The notes beneath the pieces are model-generated. The model was not told the origin of the DNA. It saw only the letters and a program-made list of their open reading frames with translations, and did not search any database. Both the position numbers and the translations under genes were made by a program. From positions 10,652,241 to 10,716,240 of the forward strand of contig CP154955.1 in the NCBI GenBank assembly GCA_039621445.1: a DNA stretch of 64,000 nucleotides, written 5' to 3'. The first letter of the stretch is position 1. Each line of letters begins with the position of its first letter. The DNA is from Euglena gracilis. Taxonomy: Eukaryota > Euglenida > Euglenophyceae > Euglenales. Below are positions 7,740 to 16,456 of this stretch, one piece after another.

Positions 7740-9457
7740 AAAGTCGCGAGTTGGATGTCGGGCATCCGAGGATGCTTCGGGTGATGCACGAAAAGCGCGT
7801 TGTGAGCTGGAAGTTGCATTTTGACCACCGAAAACACGGTTTTCAGGGGCAAGGTGGGGGGGTTGCGGGATTTTGCATGAATCTCATCCAAACTCAATGC
7901 AAAATCTTGGATACTTTGTTCCAATGAACCAACCACCTGGAAAAGGTCCGAAATTCGTTCAACATCACCCTGCAAACTCTTAATACGTTTGCGGTATGAG
8001 GGTAACTCATCCAAAAGTGGTAGTTTGTTAACAATGGAGTCAAAATCCGCGGAAAGCTTTGGAAAAGTGGTGTCCAAGAATTGGACCCGCTTAACCAAAG
8101 TTTCCATTGCGGTTGTAAGGGTGTTCAACCGATTCTCGGTTTGTGGGGTTGTGGTACCCAACGTGGGTTGGGGTACCCCTACCGCATTTTCAGCGGTTTT
8201 GTCATCCATCATTGTAGAAAGTCGGTTCTCCAACACCGAAATTTGTTGTTTTAGTGTGAGAACTTGTTGGGTGACCGAATTTTCGGACCTCATCAAGGTT
8301 TCACAAAATTCTTGTAAGTTTTCCTGATATTTCGCAAGCATTTGGTCGTAAAATGTGCGAAAATCAAGGGGTAGTTCGACTTCGCGAACCGTTTGTCCAT
8401 CCGAGGATGGTTGGAGTCCGGAGACCCTTGTAGAAAGTGTTTGTACGCGTTTTTGTAAATGGGAAGTGGTGGATTGTAAGGTTTTGTGTTGGGTATTCAA
8501 ATCCGCAAGTGCGGTTTCAATGCCGGTGATACCCGCAATTGAGTTTTGAATACCGTTGCACCGTTTGTGCAAATCTGCAAATGCGGATTCGATTTTGTTC
8601 ACATCCGCTTGTAACTGATTGTGCAAATCGGTTACAGTGGATCGTAATGCTCCCATACTGGGATTTTTGGTGGAAGTTTCCGCAAAGCGGCGTTGTAAGT
8701 CCCCAATTGCGGTTTGTAGTCCCGAAACATCCGCAAAAGCGGTTTTCAGGTCTGCAAACGCAATTTGGAGGTCCGCATTCGCGGTTTGGATGGTAGTTAT
8801 GACCGTTTCTCGGTCTTGAAGTTCCGCATTCGCGGTTTGTAAGCTAAGAATCACCGCATCGCGGGATTGGAGTTCCGCCGTAGCAGTTTGTAGCGCATTG
8901 GAAGCAGTTTCAAGTTTTTGTATGTCGTTTTGCCACTTTTCATGGAGGAAATCTTGCCGATGCGCGATTTCCGCCACTTGAGTGTGCAATGTGGTCAAAT
9001 TGTGGGAAACTTCACCGCATTTGCAGGAAGTTTGTTCCAAACGAGCAATCCGCTCTTCCAGTTGTTGAGCAAAAGCTCTTTGTACATAGTTTTCGCGTAT
9101 TTGTGCAAAATTTTGATGAAAACTCGCGTTTTCATCACCCAAACGCAAAATGCGTTCTTGGGACTGTTGTACAACATTGGACAGGGTTGAGAAGTGCTCA
9201 TATGAAACATATGAGCCAAGTTCCGCACCCGTAGGCGCTTTATCCCGTTGTTGTAACCGGGACTGCATTTCTTGCATTGTATAAGAAAAGTTTTCCAGTT
9301 GTGTGAACAATTGTTGTAGATTTTGTTGTAAATGTGAAAATTTTGCGTTATTCCGCGATTCCGCGGTGTGGAGGGTCTCTTGTACCTGTTGGAAGTTTTG
9401 TACCAAGGTGTTGCGCAAAAATGCGTCAAAACCTTGGTGGAGGTTCTGAAGGTCCAT
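7469..9457 (-). CDS. gag: Gag N-terminal coiled coil (copy A)
   Basis: This open frame of 662 codons is dominated by heptad-like helices rich in Leu, Gln, Thr, Asn and Ala. The centre is an internal tandem repeat of the type LQTANAELQDRET / IQTANADLQIAFADLKTAFAD, and one CxC pair (SCKCGEV) lies near residue 145. The true N-terminus continues in another frame to about 9900 and then into the repeat region. Copy C has a shorter version (29902-31501). A coiled coil of this length before the capsid is unusual for Ty3/Gypsy Gag and may drive multimerisation. The C-terminal about 120 codons of the frame run out of register over the linker. Confidence 0.65.
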   Translation of the reverse strand: MDLQNLHQGFDAFLRNTLVQNFQQVQETLHTAESRNNAKFSHLQQNLQQLFTQLENFSYTMQEMQSRLQQRDKAPTGAELGSYVSYEHFSTLSNVVQQSQERILRLGDENASFHQNFAQIRENYVQRAFAQQLEERIARLEQTSCKCGEVSHNLTTLHTQVAEIAHRQDFLHEKWQNDIQKLETASNALQTATAELQSRDAVILSLQTANAELQDRETVITTIQTANADLQIAFADLKTAFADVSGLQTAIGDLQRRFAETSTKNPSMGALRSTVTDLHNQLQADVNKIESAFADLHKRCNGIQNSIAGITGIETALADLNTQHKTLQSTTSHLQKRVQTLSTRVSGLQPSSDGQTVREVELPLDFRTFYDQMLAKYQENLQEFCETLMRSENSVTQQVLTLKQQISVLENRLSTMMDDKTAENAVGVPQPTLGTTTPQTENRLNTLTTAMETLVKRVQFLDTTFPKLSADFDSIVNKLPLLDELPSYRKRIKSLQGDVERISDLFQVVGSLEQSIQDFALSLDEIHAKSRNPPTLPLKTVFSVVKMQLPAHNALFVHHPKHPRMPDIQLATLCIKLAIRWMPILPKAQYAHPYNHLRMRMPYKHPRMHMIMNMPTIAITIARLYHNLRFPPLRVNLRMRNRFLPQKPRILRFYNKKFANRD

Positions 9458-9576
9458 TGTAGTGGAGTTAAAATTCTTTTGGCAAAATTGTCCAAATTCT
9501 TGGATATATTGCCAAAGGAAGTCCAGCTTGCCGAAAACGGCCTTGTGACTGTCTTCATCAAATTGTAGGACTTGGT

Positions 9577-10566
9577 TCAGTGTTTTAGCGCAATTTTGGA
9601 CACATGCTTCGATGTGTCGAAATTTCTGGCCACTACGCGCTCAACGGTATTACTGGAGAACGAATCCCGGTCTTCCTCGGGGTCATTGTCCATGGGAACA
9701 ATGACACCGGCAGTGTCCGGGACCACCAACCGCATTTCAGCGGACCAAGGTAGTTCTGGGATTTCTCCCAATTGTGGAGGGGGGGGGGGCAAGTCCCGAA
9801 TGGGGCTTACCGGTGGTAGAGCTGGGGGGGGGTTGGAAAAAACAAGGTGTTTCCAACCCGTCCTCGTAAGGGGGGGGCTCTGTAGGCAATTGGGTGCCAA
9901 AAGGCACTAATTGCCAGTCCCGTTCGGGCATTCTGCCCACTTGTGAGTCAGACTCCGCAGAAGCGGAGGGGGTTGTGTTACACCGCAAATGCGGCGGTTT
10001 TAACGGTGGGTCCGCGAATGCGGGTTGGGTCCGTAGACCCTTGGAGGGGAGGGTTCCGCCGAAGCGGCTTGGATCCGAAGACCCTTGGAGGGGGGGGGCA
10101 CCGCCGAAGCGGCTTGGGTCCGAAGACCCTTGGAGGGGGGTGGGCACCGCCGAAGCGGCTTGGGTCCGAAGACCCTTGGAGAGGGGGGGGCACCGCCGAA
10201 GCGGCTTGGTGTAGGGGGGGTCACCGCTAATGCGGTGTGGGTTCGAAAACCCAGTTGTGGGGGGGGGGCACCGCCAATGCGGTTTGGGTTCGAAAACCCA
10301 GGTGTGGGGGGGGGGGTTACCGCCGAAGCGGCTTGGGCGTCCGCCCCTTGTATGGAAAATTTTTCCACCGCAGAAGCGGCTTGGGCATTCGCCCCTTGTG
10401 GATAAAAATTTTCTGTCGCTAAAGCGACTTGGGCATCCGCCCCTTGTAAGGAAAATTTTCCTTTCGCCGTAGCGACTTCGTCTGCATTCTGCAGTCCACG
10501 AAGCGAACCTATTAACAAAGCATAGTTAATAGGTGCGTTTCCAGTGTGCGCATGTGCGCTTTGCAT
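9577..10566 (-). CDS. gag: Gag extreme N-terminus with repeat-encoded segment (copy A)
   Basis: The first ATG after the PBS is at 10566 (MQSAHAHTG), 212 bases downstream of the PBS, and is the likely gag start. The protein soon enters tandem repeats, first QGADAQAASAVEKF-like and then PPPSKGLRTQAASAV-like. G-runs of different length between units (plus strand) shift the frame repeatedly. The sequence is therefore read in pieces: 10566-10000, 10147-9737 and 9900-9577. Copy C starts at ATG 31596 and lacks this repeat segment, so the segment was gained in the lineage of copy A or lost in C. Confidence 0.5.
10023..10482. repeat. Tandem minisatellite, about 45-bp units, each with tetraloop hairpins
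   Basis: Units start near 10056, 10101, 10147 and 10193 and degenerate to the right. Each holds two perfect hairpins: arms CCGC/GCGG (for example 10101-10112) and GGGTC/GACCC (for example 10116-10129), both with loop CGAA on the plus strand, which is UUCG closed by C-G in the gag-sense RNA. The right-hand units change arms and loops (TAAT, AAAC, TAAA, CGTA) but keep pairing. G-runs of varying length separate the units. Confidence 0.85.
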
Positions 10567-10777
10567 TTCTGATGAAAAATTGGGAAAATTTTTGTGAAAA
10601 TCGTAAAAATTGTAAAAATTGTAAACATTTGTGTGAAAAGACCCAAAAAGGTAAGCAAAGGTGGGGGCTCAGAGGCTTTGTGATGCAGCCGTAGCCACTT
10701 GTGCCCCTGAGACACCTCGCCCGTGCTTAGGCGCCTTTTTCGGAGTTTTTCTTTGGTCGTTCGACCGTTAAACCTAT
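10567..10777 (-). other. 5' leader of copy A between PBS and gag
   Basis: This is the untranslated leader of about 210 bases. It has an AAAATTTTT-rich part next to gag (10575-10635) and a GC-rich part next to the PBS. No ORF. A packaging signal would be expected here, but I see no recognisable motif. Confidence 0.4.
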
Positions 10778-10787
10778 TCTGCTACCA
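10778..10787 (-). other. Primer-binding site for initiator tRNA-Met (copy A)
   Basis: The minus strand reads TGGTAGCAGA, complementary to a tRNA 3' end TCTGCTACCA, as in animal/fungal/protist initiator tRNA-Met. It starts two bases after the LTR end, the normal geometry for Ty3/Gypsy. The land-plant version would be TGGTATCAGAG. The match extends over 10 bases only. Confidence 0.6.
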
Positions 10788-10789
10788 AG

Positions 10790-11138
10790 TGTACGTCCCA
10801 CCCCGGCTTTTCTACTTATGCTTTCATCCCGAAAAGCCCGTGGGGGGAGTAACAATAAAATTTGCTTCCCTTTTCTCCTTTTGAATGCAAAGCACACAAG
10901 CGGAAGAATTGGTGGGACCGCAGTTCCTTATATGAAAGTGACTTTTGCTCTTTCGAGCTTTGTAAAAGAAAGAAATAAAACTTGTATTCATATGGGACTT
11001 CGCCCTCAGAATTCTAAAAGAGAATTGCAAAGCACCAAACCCAATAACCTTGAATTAGGAACCAGTTACTTTCGCTAAGCTTTCGCTAGCTCTGAAATTC
11101 TCTCTTTGTCTTATGGTTTAACCATGCCACTTTGTACA
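10790..11138 (-). repeat. 5' LTR of copy A (349 bp)
   Basis: The borders are set by TG...CA ends with a 5-bp inverted terminal repeat (TGTAC...GTACA) and by the PBS two bases beyond the inner end. On the minus strand an ATATAAGG box (10926-10933) about 205 bases into the LTR is a possible TATA element. I could not pair it with a 3' LTR, so the right border at 11138 rests on the terminal motif alone. Confidence 0.5.
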
Positions 11139-11188
11139 GCCCGGCCGTAGCCAGATTGTAGGCCGTAGCCCATTGTATCTGGTACACA

Positions 11189-11520
11189 GTGCCCTGGCAG
11201 AATGGCTGCCTGGTACACACAGATTTGAGGGGCCTCCCCTCAGTTTATGCAAACCCCCCCTGGAGCATCATTCCACAGTGGGTTCAGAGATTGATGGTAA
11301 ATCCAGACCTGCAATGTCTGTTGATTGTACCCCATTGGGCTTCGACATCATGGTGGCGCCAATTAATGTCAATCAGGCAGCCAGGCAGCAAAGTTTTGTT
11401 GGTACCCCCCCCCCCCCAATGGGGTCTGTTCACCAACTGCTGGGGGGAGGAGATACCCCCACCCCAAGGTGGAATTTAGCCTGCTTGATTGTGTCAGGCA
11501 AATATTACAATCCCAGGAAG
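11189..11520 (+). pseudogene. NPPW-motif domain of a DIRS-like element
   Basis: The frame from 11189 contains VYANPPWSIIPQWVQRLM, CLLIVPHWASTSWWRQL, LFTNCWGEEIPPPQ, and after a shift ACLIVSGK. NPPW plus the I-V-P-x-W and WW-x-x-L boxes are typical of the region after RNase H in DIRS-family elements, sometimes described as Dam-like adenine methyltransferase. The Asp-x-Phe-Ala start of the domain is missing. A C10 run (11407-11416) may mark a frameshift. Confidence 0.5.
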
Positions 11521-12076
11521 TTTCGATGTCCAGTATCGACACTTACATAAAAAATCTGGAAATGTCAAAAGATATGACTCAGCCTTCAGGGCTTTAATGG
11601 GCCAATTGTTGCACAAAGGGGTGCCCCTGCAGGATTGCACAGTCCACAGGATGGCTGAGGCCATCCTTGATCTGGCTGCTCACAGCCTCGACACTGCACG
11701 AAATGCATATGCAGCAGCATTGTTACTCCCAGGGTTTGGGTCATTGAGGTTTTCCCCTCTTTTGTCTCCATTGAAAAGAAAGTGGAATTCCAATGTCTGC
11801 AAGTATGCCCATTTTTGGGACCCCACTGATTTGCTAGACAACATGATCAGACAATTGAAACCCCTCTCAGAACTCTCCGTGAAAGAGCTGAGAAACAGAC
11901 TCATGATCTGTTGGAGGCTTTTGGCCCTCCACAGGGGGGTTGATCTAGCCAGGACACAGCGAAAAATCAGTTTCGTGGGTGAAACAATTTTCATTTTATT
12001 GCAAAGGAAAGGGTGGCAATTCCCAAGATGGGAGGAAGTTTTGAATTTGCCACACACCCCCCTCATAAGCCCGTGA
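11489..12076 (+). pseudogene. Tyrosine recombinase, N-terminal and first core part
   Basis: This open frame of 195 codons starts inside the preceding domain. Residues 30-120 look like the SAM-like DNA-binding domain (AFRALMGQLLHKGVP, TARNAYAAALLLPG, SPLLSPLKRKW, WDPTDLLDNM). Residues 128-190 begin the catalytic core: LSVKELRNRLMICWRLLALHRGVDLAR, with R149 the candidate catalytic arginine. The frame ends at a stop (12074-12076), and the core continues at 12083 in another frame. Confidence 0.55.
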
Positions 12077-12082
12077 CATTTA

Positions 12083-12415
12083 ATGAAAGAGTATGTGGAA
12101 AGGACAGCCCACATGTTTGGGCACAAAAATAATCTGTTATGGTCTTTGGATGGCAAAAGACCTTTGACATCAGAAAGAGTGAATTCCCTTACCAAAGAAA
12201 TTCTGCATGAGGGGGGGGGTGGACACCACCCATTGGAAACCCAACAGCACCAGAGGGGCTGGGGTTTTATGGTGGAAAAATGCTGGTTTGCAAGTGGAAG
12301 AAGTCCAGCAGTTGGGTCAGTGGAAAAATTTTGGGGCCTTCCAAGCTCATTATTTGCGACTTGGAGTCGTATCAAAAATTCAAACAATTATTGCCCAAAG
12401 GGGGGTGCACAGTAC
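12083..12415 (+). pseudogene. Tyrosine recombinase, C-terminal catalytic part
   Basis: 12083-12210 reads ERTAHMFGHKNN and LDGKRPLTSERVNSLTKEIL. After the frameshift in the G-run at 12211-12220 it continues in the frame from 12207 with THWKPNSTRGAGVLWWKNAG, VEEVQQLGQWKN and AFQAHYLRLG. This gives the second catalytic box (R in STRGAG), the conserved W of GQW and the nucleophilic Tyr in HYLRL, the end of a DIRS-type recombinase. Downstream the frame degenerates into low complexity. Confidence 0.55.
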
Positions 12416-12448
12416 CTCACCATCTCGCAGTGCGGAGCCCGAATGGTC

Positions 12449-12821
12449 TCGGACTCCCACGACAGAGGAAGGGGGAGGAAGGGACCAAGAGGGCGAAGCA
12501 CAAGAAGATGGTGAGCCCAACCCTCCCACCCAAAAAATCAGCAGAAAAAGAAAGACATCCCAACCAGAAAGGGGACCCCCAACCAAGCAGCCATGGGAGA
12601 GGGGGGGGGGGCGGGGTCACGACGGTTCAGCTTCGCCAAGGTGTCGGAGGAGGCCTCATCATCGCCAACTCTGGCAAAAAAGGCGCAGTAAGAAGCCCCC
12701 CCCCGCGCACGCACAAACACACCAGAACAGAACAGCCGGCAAGGAAAGCAGGACCTCACCATCTTCTTGTGCTTCGCCCTCTTGGTCCCTTCCTCCCCCT
12801 TCCTCTGTCGTGGCAGTCCGA
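12449..12821. repeat. Near-perfect inverted repeat, 67-bp arms
   Basis: Arms 12449-12515 and 12755-12821 match with one mismatch in 67, separated by 239 bases of G/C-run-rich sequence. The same peptide (GLPRQRKGEEGTKRAKHKK) is readable on both strands. It could be a terminal structure of the DIRS-like element, which often has inverted or split repeats, or a fold-back duplication. Confidence 0.9.
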
Positions 12822-12980
12822 CTCTTTTGTAGTGTGGCCGATGCACAGCGTGAGAAACGAGGATTTTGTGTGAATGTGCCTGATGGTTGCCTGGGGGTTG
12901 ACTGTAAGGTTGCCTGGGGGTTGCCTGAGGTTCTGGCTAGGAACTCTGGTCTTCGGTTTTAGGGCACCATTGGATGGCTG

Positions 12981-13060
12981 TAGGGCGATGCAGGGCGATG
13001 CAGGGCGATGCAGGGTGATGCAGGGCGATGCAGGGCGATGCAGGGCGATGCAGGGCGATG
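12981..13060 (+). repeat. 10-bp tandem repeat, 8 units
   Basis: Unit CAGGGCGATG, eight phased copies, with one T in the first unit and one C-to-T change in the fourth. It lies between the DIRS-like remnant and the truncated end of chromovirus copy B. Confidence 0.95.
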
Positions 13061-13095
13061 CGGGGCCCAAAGGGGTGGGTGACCGAAGGTGCTTG

Positions 13096-13966
13096 GAGCC
13101 AAGGGGCACGACTCAGTGGATCCGCTTCCTTTTGCGTGTGGCGAGGGGGTATAAATCACCACAAGGTGGAACTGACTCAAAACCTCATGCCATCGACATC
13201 GCCTTACGACCGATGACATGGCCTTGTTCAAATCCTCGGTGTACCAGCGATGAAGGCTCTCATGATCAGTCTTGAAGAGGATCTCGACAAGGCTGCTGGC
13301 TACCCAGCTTCGGAATTCGATTGCGTAGGTTTACTTGTTGCGTGTACCCCACTTGACCTGTCCTTTGCCGTCGTCGCCCTGTAGGTTTCTGGTGCAGACA
13401 GCCAAAGGCCGGATCTCATTCGACGCATTTTGCGGGCTAAAAAATCCGCAAACAGCGTAATCGCTGCTGTCGACTGCCAGCACATAAGGTTTGTACGGGC
13501 CCGCGATGTCGAGGACTACATTCTCCAAAAGCAAAACCTTGATTTTCCCAAGGGCTTCTCGCACTTGGTCATTCCAAATGACTTTGCTGTTGTCAACAGC
13601 CCGTTTTTTTGAGCTGTTTGGTGAGGTGTACCGCGATTTCGCGAAATACCTCGCATAAACTGCGTAGTATCGGGCTAATCCAAAAAAACCTTTGAGGCAA
13701 GTGATTGTTTTGATTACCTCAGGGGTCCAGTTTTTAATGGCCTCAAGTTTACTCGTCGCGGTTTTAAGCTGTCCATTGCTCAGGATATGTCCGCAAAGTT
13801 TTAAAATTTCGCGAAACAAATGCATTTTCGCGCCCAGCGTGAAAAGCACATGTTTTTGAAAAGCGGTTAACACCGCGCAAACATGGTGAAAGTGTGTAGA
13901 GAGGATATCCTCACTCGATTTTGCGGATGGTGGTGGTGTTCCCACCAGCACATCGTCAATGTACAC
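13096..13966 (-). pseudogene. pol: RT C-terminus and partial RNase H (copy B)
   Basis: Frame 13966-13331 starts at the catalytic box (YIDDVLVG) and continues through FQKHVLF, LEAIKNWTPE, LKGFFGLARYY, VDSSDYAV and FSPQNASNEIRPLA into RNase H. After a stop or shift near 13330, homology resumes at 13231-13096 (RRCRWHEVLSQFHLVV, YTPSPH). It ends abruptly before the integrase zinc domain. The substitutions in the RNase H stretch (GFFSPQN for GVLSQQN) suggest relaxed selection. Confidence 0.75.
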
Positions 13967-14149
13967 AATGGTAAACGGTAAGTCGCGTAAAACCTATTGT
14001 ATCATGCATTGAAACACGGCTGGGCCATTGTTAACACCCATGGGGAGTACCGTCCATTGGTACACACCCTTGGATGTCACGAATGCCCGGCATGGTTGCA
14101 AATGAGGATGCAAACGCATCTGATGAAAACCGTCCACCAGATGGAAAAT

Positions 14150-14644
14150 TTACCACAATCGATTTTCCGACTGTTTGATGATCAAATCCTCGATAAGGGG
14201 GAGCGGGAAGGGATCATCCCTTGTTTGGGAGTTCAGGTACCGGTAATCCAGCACCAGCATCCATTTCTTTTGACCTGAGGGATCAGGCGTTTTAGGAATG
14301 ACAAATGCCTGGGATGTCCACTCGCTTTTCGAGGGTAAAATCCACTTGCGCCGGATAAGCTTCTCAATCATTTCGATGGGAGCTTGTTCACGTTCTCCCG
14401 AACAGTGAAAAAATTTCTGGTGCATTGGTTTAGCTCCGTCCTTAAGCTCGATCTTGCATACACCGAACGGACCGCGTATCGCGGGGTCGATGACGCAGGC
14501 GTAAACTGCATTTTCCAGCACACCGCCAAATTCGCGGGTGATCTGCGAACAGAATTCGGTTGACTTAGGATGCTGACTGGCACTTTCGATGACAGAGGAT
14601 ACCGCCAGGGCTCCATCCCCGGGGCTACCGAGTTTCCTCGGCAC
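14150..14644 (-). pseudogene. pol: RT N-terminal half (copy B)
   Basis: This frame of 164 codons contains GPFGVCKIELKDGAKP, WTSQAFVIPKTPDPSGQKKW, VLDYRYLNSQTRDDPFP and LIIKQSENRLW, then TAA where A and C have a Ser codon, so the RT is cut in the palm. Downstream, 13967-14149 continues with shifts to the YIDD box. An NPPW-like domain lies upstream in another frame (14644-14930). Confidence 0.75.
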
Positions 14645-15310
14645 TGCGAATTCGGATATTCCGAAAGCATCGAAGCAATATACACAAAAAATGATTTCTT
14701 ATAAAGGTGGTAACATTCTACCACAAAAATCTTCAAAAATCGGTTCATTAGGGGGTAAATACCACCAATGAAAGCACACATACGATAGTTTGTGGCCCAT
14801 TCCGCTTCCGGAATGGTGGGTATGAGAATAACTCCTCGGGCTTCATCCTGAAGAATTTTCTCAACCACGCATCCGATAAGTTTTGGGAGAAGGTGCGTTC
14901 ATAACACACGAAAGCGTTTGAGTGTAGTGACGTGGCAAACGGGCATGCATTTTTGATTAAAAGGCATCAATTTTCAATGCCAAATCAAAGGAATCAGCGA
15001 ATGCCGCCGTTTTGGAAAACCATCGCTTCAAAATGCGACATTCACCAAAATTGAAGGCATTCCATACGCGTTTCGCGTATTAGTGCACCCGATTTCCGGG
15101 TTGGACTGTATAGACACAATGAATGAATGCACAAACATGCGGGCTATCCTCCACAACCTCAAGGGGTAATCCCAATGGAGTGTGGACAGGCTGCAGTTTT
15201 CCCCATCAAATTCAAACCAAGTGTGTTGTGTGGCATTGGGATCAAAAATAAAGCGCTTCGCGTTTCCAAACAACGGTGCTAATCCGCGTTATTGGAGTAC
15301 TCAATGTATC
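14645..15310 (-). pseudogene. Extra domain and protease-RT linker (copy B)
   Basis: Fragments in three frames match copy A: LLPKLIGCVVEKILQDEA and RGVILIPTIPEAEW (the NPPW-like box here is LLP), then upstream KIDAF-stop-SK and the NAFNFG-like stretch. Frame 15273-15028 gives further linker (AKRFIFDPNATQHTW, NPEIGCTNTRNAYG). It matters because it fixes the ancestral orientation of this segment, which is inverted in copy C. Confidence 0.6.
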
Positions 15311-15664
15311 TCCGCGCGTCGCGGGCTACAACCAAGTGTACCATTGGGCGGGGATTCCGTTTTCGGAATTGCGATTACTGTTGGATTTGGAACCAAACAT
15401 CCACAATCGAATTCCTATTGGGTGGAAATTATCCTGCAGTGCACACATTTGAAGGAAGTGTGGTGATGAGGCGGCTGTGTGTATAAGTGGGTGTTGGTGG
15501 CATTAGCCGGTGAGTCGTGTACAGTGTGCCGGCATTCGGCACAACTGGTGGGAAACGGGGTTGTGCTGTAGCTGGGCGAATACTCGACACCGGAATTACT
15601 TCAGGCCTTTGGGCTTTCGTCTTGTAACCCAGTGAAACGGTGGGGGTACCGCTGCTCGCTTGCC

Positions 15665-16420
15665 CTATCTCATGTAGAACACATGTAGGTGTGCCATTGG
15701 GTGTGGAGGGAGGATTTGTCTGTACCTCGGATGTGGAAAAAGGTGGCTGGTGTGGTTGATAACGGTGTTGCCATTGTGGATAAAGGTGTTAAAAAAGTGG
15801 TGGTCGCAATAGCTGACGCCAAAGGTGCTGGCGGTTTGGGTGGTAATGGAGGTGGGTGTTGTGCGCAAACCTTGGGAGTGGCAATCCACAGCCAATCAGC
15901 ACTGGCGTAAAAATGGGAATCCCAGAATTACGTCAGACCCGTGACTTCCAGGTTTGTAACCCCAAATATGTGAAAAATGTTTCAATTGAGGGGGGTGTGA
16001 GAGACGTTTGAGAATGATGGGCAAGAGTATCTCGAGCACACATCACAAATAACCACTGCAAGTGGGAGTGTTATCCACGGTTATAATTTTGATCGGTTTC
16101 TTGGCGCTTACGAAGACAAGGGTCGGTACCAACCCCAACCAAAAAAGCAGTGCAATGTGACAACCAGTGTCAATTTAAAACTTTAACTTTGGTACAAAAT
16201 TTTTGAATGCGGATTTCCACTTGGACGAGTAATGCCATTGGTGGTACGCAAAGTGAAGAGTCTGGTGGAAATAATGTTTGCATTCCAAATTTCCCACGAA
16301 CCCTTTCCTACTCTGCTCAACATTCCGAGCGAAACTGTGGAGTAGGGGGTAGGGGACCTGAAATAGTTCCGGGCACAGACCGTGAAGGCGAATGGGCAGG
16401 GGGGGGAACCATCTGTTCAT
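15665..16420 (-). pseudogene. Aspartic protease region (copy B)
   Basis: DNA homology with the copy C protease (27205-27750) runs through this stretch, including the parts encoding the DTGC active-site region near 16160 and the HSQGLRTT end near 15870. The frame is broken several times, and no single ORF holds the whole protease. The flanking P/T-rich linker is at 15540-15700. Confidence 0.55.
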
Positions 16421-16456
16421 CAGCCCAGAGGTCCGTGCCCTCGGACCTCGGCTCCC

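Larger units (their letters stand above)
478..11138 (-). mobile_element. Ty3/Gypsy chromovirus, copy A, nearly full length
   Basis: Reading the minus strand gives the order of a chromovirus: 5' LTR, PBS, gag (repeat region, coiled coil, capsid, CCHC knuckle), protease, an extra domain, RT, RNase H, integrase, GPY/F-like module, chromodomain. The total length of about 10.7 kb is long for Ty3/Gypsy. The excess lies mainly in the gag N-terminus (about 3.3 kb before the capsid). Every large domain is open, but about ten plus or minus one frameshifts separate the pieces, some at homopolymers. A clear 3' LTR was not found. Compared with copies B and C it is the least damaged, so it is probably the youngest. 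Confidence 0.85.
11173..12415 (+). mobile_element. DIRS-like tyrosine-recombinase retroelement, 3' remnant
   Basis: Two consecutive parts are visible on the plus strand: the NPPW-motif domain that follows RT/RNase H in DIRS-like elements (11189-11520), and an overlapping tyrosine recombinase (11489-12415). The recombinase replaces a DDE integrase in this class. RT and RNase H are missing. The left border abuts the LTR of copy A and the right one fades into low-complexity sequence. Frameshifts, one at a G9 run (12211-12220), and a stop at 12074-12076 show that it is dead. Confidence 0.65.

Noticed and set aside
10240-10256. GGGTTCGAAAACCC as a tRNA T-arm
   Set aside because: It is a unit of the gag hairpin array. 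No acceptor, D or anticodon arms.
10680-11170. CCGTAGCC words (10688, 11146, 11162) resembling the start of the dinoflagellate spliced leader
   Set aside because: Only 8-9 bases match, and the rest of the leader is absent. The same word also occurs in gag coding sequence (about 16685, 28215).
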